Origin: JAJRXR01 sp041402005
GTDB lineage: Bacteria; Planctomycetota; Phycisphaerae; Phycisphaerales; UBA1924
Assembly (NCBI GenBank): GCA_041402005.1
Contig: JAWKTB010000004.1
Coordinates: forward strand, 372,001-436,000
Length of the DNA stretch: 64,000 nt
Direction: 5' to 3'
Numbering within the stretch: the stretch's first letter is position 1; every line of letters begins with the position of its first letter. Below are positions 56,699 through 64,000 of this stretch, in pieces. A program made the translations under genes and the position numbers. The notes beneath the pieces were generated by a model. It was given only the letters and a program-made list of their open reading frames with translations, did no database searches and was not told the DNA's origin.

Positions 56699-57186
56699 CA
56701 CGTCCCCTTCCGTAGATCGTCGAACACACACGTCGGCGCCAGGGCACGCACGACCTCTTCCCATCCCTTGGGACCGATCATCCCCTTGAGCGTGCTCGAC
56801 GACACCTGCGCCAGCTCCCGGGGCGGCATCAGGAAGACCGTCGTCAGCTCCGGCGCGATGTCCGAGTTGATGTACCGCATCCCCCGCTCGTACTGGTAGT
56901 CCGCCTCGTCACGGATGCCGCGCACGACGAACCTCGCCCCGCGATCGCGCGCGTAGTGCGCCAGGAACTCGTTCTCGATCGACGCCACCTCGACATTCGC
57001 GAAGGGCTTGCTGATCTCCCGCAGCCACCCGAGCCGCTGTTCGAGCGGGTAGCTGTACCGCTTCTCCGGGTTCTCCGCGACGGCCACGATCAGACGCTCG
57101 AACAACCGAGCCCCCTGCTCGATCATCCACACATGCCCGTTCGTCGGCGGATCGAAGCTCCCGGCGTACACCGCGGTCTCGGACAT
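56698..57186 (-). CDS. coaD: Pantetheine-phosphate adenylyltransferase
   Basis: 162 aa. YAGSFDPPTNGHVWMIEQGA contains the T/HxGH nucleotidyltransferase motif; RFVVRGIRDEADYQYE and VSSSTLKGMI are family marks. It makes dephospho-CoA from 4'-phosphopantetheine and ATP. It is translationally coupled to FUN14. Confidence 0.97.
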   Translation of the reverse strand: MSETAVYAGSFDPPTNGHVWMIEQGARLFERLIVAVAENPEKRYSYPLEQRLGWLREISKPFANVEVASIENEFLAHYARDRGARFVVRGIRDEADYQYERGMRYINSDIAPELTTVFLMPPRELAQVSSSTLKGMIGPKGWEEVVRALAPTCVFDDLRKGT

Positions 57187-57250
57187 GGCGCCCCTTTCAG
57201 CGGCATGATCCTAACCCTCGATCCGCGGGATGGGCTTCCGGCCGGCCGTT

Positions 57251-58789
57251 CTACCCCCGCCGCACCGCCTTCTCGATCCCCCGGATCCCCAGGCTCAGCG
57301 CCACCGCCATCACCGCCGCCGGCGCCGCCCCCAGCAAGGTCAGCCTCGGGTCGTTCCGCGCCAGCCCCCGCGCGATGAAGTCGCCCAGCCCCCCGGCCCC
57401 GATGTACGTGCTCAGCGTCGCGATCCCCACCGTCAGCACCGTCGCCGCCCGGATCCCCGCGATCATCACCGGCGCCGCCAGAGGCAGCTCCACCATCCGC
57501 AGCCGCTGCCAGGGCGACATCCCCACCCCCCGCGCCGCCTCGATCACCCCCGCCGGGACCTCACTCAAACCGGTAAACGTGTTGAGCACGATCGGCAGCA
57601 GCGCATACAGCACCAGCGCCGTCACCGCCGGCGCCGATCCGAGCACGCCGTACACCGCGAACAGAAACGCCAGCATCGCCAGGCTCGGGATCGTCTGCAC
57701 GATCTCCGTCATCGCCAGCACGCCCCCGCGCGCCGCCGCCTTCCGATGAATGAGCACCCCCAGCGGCACGCCCACGCACACCGCGATCACTACGCCCAGC
57801 GCCGTCAGCCACAGATGCTCGAGCGACTTCTCGAGCACCTCCCCCCGCCGCCGCCACGCCAGATCCCAGAACCCCGGGCGTTCCTCCTTCCCGCTCCCGA
57901 TCCGCTCGAGGATCTCCTTCACCCCCTCGGATCGCGCCCGGATCCACGCCGCCGCCACCTCCGACGGCGCCACACGCCCCACGTCCACCGCCCGGTTCAT
58001 CGCCCGCATGTCCTCGTCCGAGATCGTTCCGGCCAGCGCCGCCAGCACGTCGCGAACCTCCGGGTGAACCTCCAGCAGCGCCCCGCGCACGACCGGCGCC
58101 GCGTCATACGGTGGGAAGAACCCCCGGTCATCCCGCAGCGTCCTCAGCCCGTACTCCGCGATCCGTCCGTCCGTCGCGAACGCGCCGATCACGTCCACCT
58201 GCCCGCCGCGAACCGCCCCGTACATCAGCCCGGGCTCCAGGTCCACCGCGTCCCCAAACCCGATCCCGTACGCCTCGCGCAGCCCCGGGTACCCGTCCGG
58301 CCGCTCCATGAACTCCGCCGTGAACCCCGCCGTCAGCTCCCCCGCCTCCGCCGCCAGATCGCCGACCGTCTCCCACCCGTTGTCCTCCGCGTCGTCGCCG
58401 CGGACTGTGATCGCGTAGGTGTTGTTGAACCCGATCGGCGCCAGCCACTCCAAGCCGAACCGCTCGCGGTACGTCCCCGCCACCACCCGGAACGCCTCGT
58501 CGGGGTCCGCGATGACCGGCCGCTGCAGGACGTTCAGCAGCCCCGTACCCGTGTACTCGACGTAGATGTCCAGCTCGCCGTTCACCAGCGCCGCGTGGCA
58601 CACGTCCGTCCCACCCAGCCCGAACCGTCGCTCGACCTTCAGCTCCGTGTGCGCCTCCAGCAGCTGCGCCACGATCTCCCCCAGGACCTCCTGCTCTGTG
58701 AAGTTCTTCGACCCCACACGCACGACATCCTGCCCCCGCGCCGCGAGCGCCGCGAAACAAACGATGAGCAAGAACAGCAGCCGCCTCAC
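57251..58789 (-). CDS. Osmoprotectant-type ABC transporter: substrate-binding protein fused to permease
   Basis: 512 aa. A signal peptide (to ARG) is followed by an OpuAC-like binding domain (~20-290; VRVGSKNFTEQEVLGEIVAQ, LDIYVEYTGTGLLNVLQR) and then a permease with five or so helices (~310-512) and the EAA loop EAARGVGMSPWQRLRMVELP. The order is binding domain first, permease second; known fusions such as OpuFB/EgtUBC are the reverse. Its start overlaps the ATPase stop by 4 bp. Substrate may be betaine, choline or a similar quaternary amine. Confidence 0.9.
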   Translation of the reverse strand: MRRLLFLLIVCFAALAARGQDVVRVGSKNFTEQEVLGEIVAQLLEAHTELKVERRFGLGGTDVCHAALVNGELDIYVEYTGTGLLNVLQRPVIADPDEAFRVVAGTYRERFGLEWLAPIGFNNTYAITVRGDDAEDNGWETVGDLAAEAGELTAGFTAEFMERPDGYPGLREAYGIGFGDAVDLEPGLMYGAVRGGQVDVIGAFATDGRIAEYGLRTLRDDRGFFPPYDAAPVVRGALLEVHPEVRDVLAALAGTISDEDMRAMNRAVDVGRVAPSEVAAAWIRARSEGVKEILERIGSGKEERPGFWDLAWRRRGEVLEKSLEHLWLTALGVVIAVCVGVPLGVLIHRKAAARGGVLAMTEIVQTIPSLAMLAFLFAVYGVLGSAPAVTALVLYALLPIVLNTFTGLSEVPAGVIEAARGVGMSPWQRLRMVELPLAAPVMIAGIRAATVLTVGIATLSTYIGAGGLGDFIARGLARNDPRLTLLGAAPAAVMAVALSLGIRGIEKAVRRG

Positions 58790-59610
58790 GCTGCGCCCCC
58801 TCCCCCACCTCCGGTGGTACGGGCTTCCAGCCCGTCTCCTCCTCCTCCGTCTTCTCCCCCCCCCACCAGCGCCGCCGCCTGCTTCTCCGCCTCTCCAAAT
58901 AACCGCTCCACGAACGCCGTCGCCGGCGCCCGGGTCAGCTCCTCCAGCGTTCCCTCCTGCTCCACACGCCCCTCGTTCATCACCGCGATCCGGTCCCCCA
59001 GCCGCGCCGCCTCGAACAGATCATGCGTCACGAACACGATCGTCTTGCCCAGCTTCTCCCGCAGCCGGATCAGCTCGTCCTGCAGCTGCGCCCGCGTCAC
59101 CGCGTCCAACGCCCCGAACGGCTCGTCCATCAACAAGTAGCTCGGCCCCGCCGCCAGCGCCCGCGCAATCCCCACACGCTGCCGCTGCCCCCCGCTCAGC
59201 TTCCGCGGGCGCCGATCCCCGAACTCCCCGGGATCCAGCCCCACCATCTCGAGCAACTCCGCCGCCCGATCCCGGCGCTTCTTCCTGGGCCACCCAAGCA
59301 GCCGCGGCACGAGCGCCGCGTTCTCCATCACACTCATGTGCGGCATCAACCCAATATCCTGAAACACATACCCGATCGAACGACGCAGCTCCAGGACGTC
59401 CCGTGTGCGCACATCCACGCCGTCCACCCGGATCTCGCCCCCCGTCGGCTCGATCAGCCGGTTGATCATCTTCAGCGTCGTCGTCTTCCCGCACCCGCTC
59501 GACCCGAGCAGCACCAGCGTCTCGCCCTCGGGCACGCTCAGCGACACCCCCCGCACCGCCCAGGTCCGTCCGCCGTCGAAGCTCTTGCTGACACCCTCGA
59601 TCTCGATCAT
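58786..59610 (-). CDS. ABC transporter ATP-binding protein, OpuCA/ProV-like
   Basis: 274 aa. Walker A GSSGCGKTTTLKMINRLIEP, Q-loop in IGYVFQDIGLMPHMSV, signature LSGGQRQRVGIARAL, Walker B SYLLMDEPFGALD and switch His FVTHDLFEA are all present. CBS domains found in some OpuCA are absent. The C-terminus (GGGEDGGGGDGLEARTTGGG) is a low-complexity tail created in part by a REP palindrome at 58819-58835. It energises the fused permease encoded next. Confidence 0.93.
   Translation of the reverse strand: MIEIEGVSKSFDGGRTWAVRGVSLSVPEGETLVLLGSSGCGKTTTLKMINRLIEPTGGEIRVDGVDVRTRDVLELRRSIGYVFQDIGLMPHMSVMENAALVPRLLGWPRKKRRDRAAELLEMVGLDPGEFGDRRPRKLSGGQRQRVGIARALAAGPSYLLMDEPFGALDAVTRAQLQDELIRLREKLGKTIVFVTHDLFEAARLGDRIAVMNEGRVEQEGTLEELTRAPATAFVERLFGEAEKQAAALVGGGEDGGGGDGLEARTTGGGGGGAA
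58819..58835. repeat. REP-like palindrome ACGGGCT-TCC-AGCCCGT inside the ATPase 3' end
   Basis: A perfect 7-bp stem with 3-nt loop, in frame, coding for part of DGLEART in the ATPase tail. The same core (GGGCTGGAAGCCC) lies at 53272. Confidence 0.7.
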
Positions 59611-59727
59611 GCCGCGGAATGCCGCCGCGACCGAAAGGACCGACGGCGTGTGGAGGGTAGCAGATGCCGGCGCCGATGCTGAATCCGCGCGAGCATCACC
59701 CGCGTACCGACTTCAGGCCCGGATTAC

Positions 59728-60795
59728 ATGAGCGACGAACACGACGCCACGCCGGATGAAGCGCCACCGAAGCGTCGCCGCTTCCGCCTCGCCTCCCGCA
59801 GGTCACTCGTCCGTCTCGCCGTCATCTTCGCGCTACTCATCGTCTTTGTCCTCATCGCCTACGCCCGCCAGCTGAACATGCCGGGCTCGCCGATGACCGG
59901 CCCGCTCCCGCCCCTCTCGCCCGAGCAGGGCGCCGCCCTCGAGCGCCTGCGCGACGACCTGACCACTCTGTGCGACGCCTACCCCCACCGTTCCGTCTTC
60001 GACCCGCGGACGTACGACGCCGCCGGCGAGTACATCCACTCCCTACTCGCCGCGACCGGCCTCGACGTCCAGGTCGAGCCCGTGCCCGGCCCCATCGCCG
60101 AGTCTCGCAACTACTACGTCGAGATCCCGGGCGCCGCACACCCCGGCCAGACCATCATCGTCGGCGCCCACTACGACACCGAGGAGACCACCCCCGGCGC
60201 CGACGACAACGCCTCGGGCGTCGTCGGCGTCATCGAACTCGCCCGCCGCCTCGCCGGCGCCAAGCCCGACCGCACCATCCGCCTCGTCATCTTCGCCAAC
60301 GAGGAGGCCCTCAGCTTCGGCACCGACGCTATGGGCAGCCAACTCCACGCCAACAACGCCCACGCCCGGGGCGACGACATCCGCGCCATGATCTCGCTCG
60401 AGATGATCGGCTACTACGACGAGTCCCCGGGCTCGCAGCAGTTCCCGCCCCCTCGCAACCTCCTCTACCCCGACACCGCCGACTTCATCGCCGTCGTCGG
60501 CAACCTCTCCTCCACAGCCCTTACTCGTCGCGCCGCCCGCGTCATGCGCGACGCGAACACCATCCCCGTCTACGGCGCCGCCCTCCCCGCCGCCGTCCCC
60601 GGTATCGCCTGGTCCGACCACCACTCCTTCTGGCGCCTCGGCGTCCCCGCCATCATGATCACCGACACCTCCTTCTACCGGAACCCCAACTACCACCAAC
60701 CCTCCGACACGCCCGACACCCTCGACTTCGCGCGCATGGCGAGAGTCCTCGACGCCGTCGAGGCCCTCGTCCGCGACCTCGCCTCCGCGCAGTGA
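59728..60795 (+). CDS. Membrane-anchored M28-family peptidase
   Basis: 355 aa. A cytoplasmic Arg-rich stretch and one helix (LVRLAVIFALLIVFVLIAYA, ~30-49) anchor it. Zinc ligands fall in IVGAHYDTEE (~145), PGADDNASGVVG (~157), FANEEALSF (~191) and WSDHHSFWRLG (~296). It would be an aminopeptidase facing the periplasm. It has no PDZ or PA domain, unlike the M28 protein at 36.3 kb. It diverges from the ABC ATPase gene, with 117 bp between the starts. Confidence 0.88.
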   Translation: MSDEHDATPDEAPPKRRRFRLASRRSLVRLAVIFALLIVFVLIAYARQLNMPGSPMTGPLPPLSPEQGAALERLRDDLTTLCDAYPHRSVFDPRTYDAAGEYIHSLLAATGLDVQVEPVPGPIAESRNYYVEIPGAAHPGQTIIVGAHYDTEETTPGADDNASGVVGVIELARRLAGAKPDRTIRLVIFANEEALSFGTDAMGSQLHANNAHARGDDIRAMISLEMIGYYDESPGSQQFPPPRNLLYPDTADFIAVVGNLSSTALTRRAARVMRDANTIPVYGAALPAAVPGIAWSDHHSFWRLGVPAIMITDTSFYRNPNYHQPSDTPDTLDFARMARVLDAVEALVRDLASAQ

Positions 60796-60821
60796 CGCGC
60801 ACACGCCGCATGCAACTCCCT

Positions 60822-60844
60822 CCCTCTCCCCCCTCGGGAGAGGG
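60822..60844. repeat. REP-like palindrome CCCTCTCCC-n5-GGGAGAGGG
   Basis: A perfect 9-bp stem followed by CCGGGGTGAGGGG, an intergenic repeat type known in many GC-rich bacteria. It lies 27 bp after the M28 stop. Confidence 0.75.
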
Positions 60845-60902
60845 CCGGGGTGAGGGGCTCCCAACCCTCCACCTTCTCTACCTCTACCTCTTCATCCCGC
60901 CC

Positions 60903-61024
60903 GGCGCCACGCCTGACCCGCCAGGGCGCCCGTGCCGCATCAACGCGGCGCCACGCCTCACCCGTCAGGGCAGCCGTGCCACATCAACACGGTGCCACGG
61001 CTGACCCGTAAGGGCAGCCGTGCC
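60903..61024. repeat. Three tandem 44-bp repeat units with internal hairpin
   Basis: Units start at 60903, 60947 and 60991 (exact 44-bp period; the last is ~34 bp). Each has GCCACG-c/g-CT-g/c-ACCCG, AGGGC and CCGTGCC. The third forms CACGGCTG...CAGCCGTG, a perfect 8-bp hairpin. The gap 60796-61060 contains no gene. Confidence 0.85.
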
Positions 61025-61060
61025 GCGCTCACATATCCACATCACGATCGCCACGGATGC

Positions 61061-62419
61061 TCACGCCCCCACCACCGCCTGCTTCCGCGGATCCGTCCGC
61101 GCGATGATGTCGCTCACGCCGCGCTGGTTGAACCCCTTGTACCCGTCGTTCCGCTCGAGATTCTCCAGATGCGACCCGATCGCCCCCTGCAAGAGGAAGT
61201 CGTGCGCCTGCCCCCCCGTGATCAGCCCCGCCTCACGCAGCCGCTCCACACGCGCCGGGTCCACCTTCCACCGCTCCCCGTCCGTGAACGCCTGCCGCAG
61301 ATACGGGAAGTTCGTGAAGGGCGCCAGCGTCCCGATCCCCGCGGCCCCCAGCTGGTCCCGCAGCGCCTCGAAATCGAACTGACACTCCAGGTGGTGCATC
61401 CCCGCCTGCAGCACGCTCTCGCCGTGCAGCCCGCACCACAACCCCACCGTCCCCAGCTCATCCCGCTGACGAAGCGTCTCGTGCGCGAAGTTCCCCGCCA
61501 CCTCCTCGGGCGACAGATCGACATCCGCAAAGACAGTAAACCCGCACACCGGCTGCTCCAGCACCTGCGCCCCCCACCCGGCCTCCTCCCCTGCATAGAA
61601 CCGCTCGCGGCACTCGAACCCCAGCTTCTCGAGCAGCCCGATCAACCGCCTGAACCACGCCCGGCTCGACCGGAACGTGTGATGGTCATGGTTCGCCCAC
61701 CCCAGCCCAAGCCGGCTCTGGCGCCCGAACTGCGCCTGCGCCGCCCGGTTGCGCCGCTGCCAGTACTCACGCTCCGCCGCGAAGAACAGGTCGCACGCCA
61801 GATCCCGCCCCAGGTCCGAGATCGCCGCATCCACGAGCGCGTTCGCGCGCGCAAACGACCGCTCCTCGTCCCCCAGATCCCGCGCCCGCCGGCGCAAGGA
61901 CTCGTAATGCCGCATCGTCAGCACCGACCGCGCCGGATCCGACGCGGCCACCGCGAACCCGCGGTACCCGTGCCGCTCGACCGCCCACAGTTCCGCGTTG
62001 TCGCCATAGAACGCCGCCACCCGCCGCAGCCGGCTCCACGGATCACCCTGGATCACCTGGTCGTTGCTGATCGTGTGCGCCGCCACGAAGTCCGACACGC
62101 GCTCCACCTTGATCGACACCGCCAGCGTCGGCCCGCGCGACGCCGTGATCACCGGCAGCATCGCCCCCGGATGGCGCCACGCCTTCTCCGCCCCCTCCAC
62201 CTCGAACGCCTCGTACCCCGACGCCTCCAGCCGCCCCTCGAGCCCCCCCTCCATCGGCGCCTCGATCGAGTCCACCCAATCCACGAACCGCGTCCCCGCC
62301 TCCCCGCGCATCCGCTCCGCCAGCCCCGCCGCCCCCTCGTTCCGCGACAGGAACCGATCCACCAACTCCAGCACGATCCCCCACGCCTCAGGCTGCGGCG
62401 ACCACTCGAACTCTCCCAT
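61061..62419 (-). CDS. Conserved unknown protein with His-rich, VOC-like second half
   Basis: 452 aa, not recognised. The N-terminal half is alpha/beta (TLAVSIKVERVSDFVAAHTI). The second half has WANHDHHTFRSSRAWFRRLI, then ECRERFYAGEEAGWGAQVLE and VCGFTVFADVDLSP, and later AGMHHLECQFDFEALRDQLG and NFPYLRQAFTDGERWKV. His pairs and Glu in this spacing recall VOC-type or 2-oxoadipate dioxygenase (DUF1338)-like metal sites, but this is weak. No signal peptide. It is alone between two repeat-rich gaps. Confidence 0.65.
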   Translation of the reverse strand: MGEFEWSPQPEAWGIVLELVDRFLSRNEGAAGLAERMRGEAGTRFVDWVDSIEAPMEGGLEGRLEASGYEAFEVEGAEKAWRHPGAMLPVITASRGPTLAVSIKVERVSDFVAAHTISNDQVIQGDPWSRLRRVAAFYGDNAELWAVERHGYRGFAVAASDPARSVLTMRHYESLRRRARDLGDEERSFARANALVDAAISDLGRDLACDLFFAAEREYWQRRNRAAQAQFGRQSRLGLGWANHDHHTFRSSRAWFRRLIGLLEKLGFECRERFYAGEEAGWGAQVLEQPVCGFTVFADVDLSPEEVAGNFAHETLRQRDELGTVGLWCGLHGESVLQAGMHHLECQFDFEALRDQLGAAGIGTLAPFTNFPYLRQAFTDGERWKVDPARVERLREAGLITGGQAHDFLLQGAIGSHLENLERNDGYKGFNQRGVSDIIARTDPRKQAVVGA

Positions 62420-62483
62420 TCCTCACGCTCCTTCGCGGCGGACTCCCGCCGCCTCTCCGCCCATTCAAGCCCCCCACCCCACC

Positions 62484-62706
62484 GGGTGCCACTGCTTGCC
62501 GCAACTCCCTCCCCTCCCTCCTCTTCCACCCCTCCGCGGCGCAGCAGTGCCGGGTGCCACTGCTCGCCGCAACTCCCATCCCTCCCTTCTCTTCCTCCTC
62601 TCCGCGGCGCAGCAGTGTGGGTGCCGCCGGGCGCCACCGCCGGGTGCCACTGCTCGCCGCAACTCCCTCCCCTCCCTCCTCTTCCACCCTCCGCGGCGCA
62701 GCAGTG
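62484..62706. repeat. Three ~66-bp dispersed/tandem palindromic repeats
   Basis: Copies at 62484-62549, 62552-62617 and 62642-62706 each run from GGGTGCCACTGCT(C/T)GCCGCAA through a C/T-rich centre to CGCGGCGCAGCAGTG. CACTGCT pairs with AGCAGTG and GCCGC with GCGGC. This is most of the 62420-62822 gap, which has no gene. Confidence 0.85.
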
Positions 62707-62774
62707 TCAGCGCGGCAACTCCCCACGCGGACGCCCAACCCCGCTCAGACCCGCCCGGCCAACTCCCCCTCCCC

Positions 62775-62780
62775 TACACT
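62775..62780 (+). promoter_or_regulatory. Candidate -10 element (TACACT) of icd
   Basis: TACACT is 43 bp before the icd start codon, in a C-rich stretch, matching similar hexamers before other genes here. Confidence 0.4.
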
Positions 62781-62822
62781 CCCCCTCCAACAAACCCGCC
62801 TTCCACCGAGGAGATCCGAGCG

Positions 62823-64000
<1,178 letters not shown>

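Noticed and set aside
60903..61024. CRISPR-like periodicity
   Set aside because: Units abut without unique spacers, there are only three, and no cas genes are near.

Overview
The window is very GC-rich, gene-dense bacterial DNA from what looks like a planctomycete of the Phycisphaerae type. The pointers are tandem C-terminal 'GC-type dockerin' signatures (DFSDVVAFLTAFG repeats ending in GCP), secreted proteins ending in PAPSG-(hydrophobic)-RRRR sorting tails, a TIGR02999-type ECF sigma factor translationally coupled to a Pkn-type kinase with TPRs, TPR-sulfotransferases, and several families of short intergenic palindromes. No ribosomal RNA, tRNA, insertion sequence, phage or CRISPR array was found.

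Layout. 1-3.5 kb: the end of one and all of another secreted dockerin-tagged protein. 3.7-16.2 kb: a co-directional carbohydrate cluster (GH63-like glucosidase, SDR dehydrogenase, MIP channel, GMC oxidoreductase, GlcG/HbpS protein, double-YHS protein, SMP-30 lactonase, double-VOC protein, amylo-1,6-glucosidase). Together these could release glucose from alpha-glucans or glucosides and oxidise it through a lactone to an aldonate. 16.3-19.8 kb: a regulatory block with a GAF-PAS-AAA+ sigma-54 activator, then a 19-bp palindrome and a textbook -24/-12 promoter that fires into a short-leader STAS-like gene and an ECF sigma factor, with a zinc-finger anti-sigma gene on the other strand. 20-24.2 kb: DUF1622 membrane protein, then the kinase and its ECF sigma partner on the minus strand. 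24.3-27.2 kb: two secreted proteins of unknown role, each closed by a clear intrinsic terminator.

27.4-33.3 kb: four tandem paralogous TPR-sulfotransferases, convergent with gcvP (33.3-36.2 kb). 36.3-46.9 kb: housekeeping and envelope genes (M28 peptidase, lipoprotein, DinB, thioesterase, STAS, purN, MA-type metallopeptidase, a 73-residue mini-dockerin protein, PadR regulator plus membrane partner, thyA, folA). 47.1-51.6 kb: six tandem paralogous small secreted proteins with a cohesin-like pattern and sorting tails. Their leaders and terminators were duplicated with them. 51.5-64 kb: apt, a GroES-like protein, an atypical-composition gene, a DUF3568 lipoprotein, frameshifted aroA, a choice-of-anchor type secreted protein, FUN14, coaD, a fused osmolyte ABC transporter and its ATPase, a second M28 peptidase, a conserved unknown protein, and the start of icd.

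The most interesting points are: (i) the sigma-54 activator, palindrome, -24/-12 promoter and STAS/ECF relay beside the glucan-oxidation cluster; (ii) the cohesin-like gene array in a genome that also carries dockerin tags, with conserved leader hairpins; (iii) palindromic or low-complexity repeats inserted in frame into essential genes (aroA, icd, and the tail of an ABC ATPase); and (iv) the four-gene TPR-sulfotransferase array. Single-base breaks in homopolymers (first gene and aroA) may be sequencing errors.
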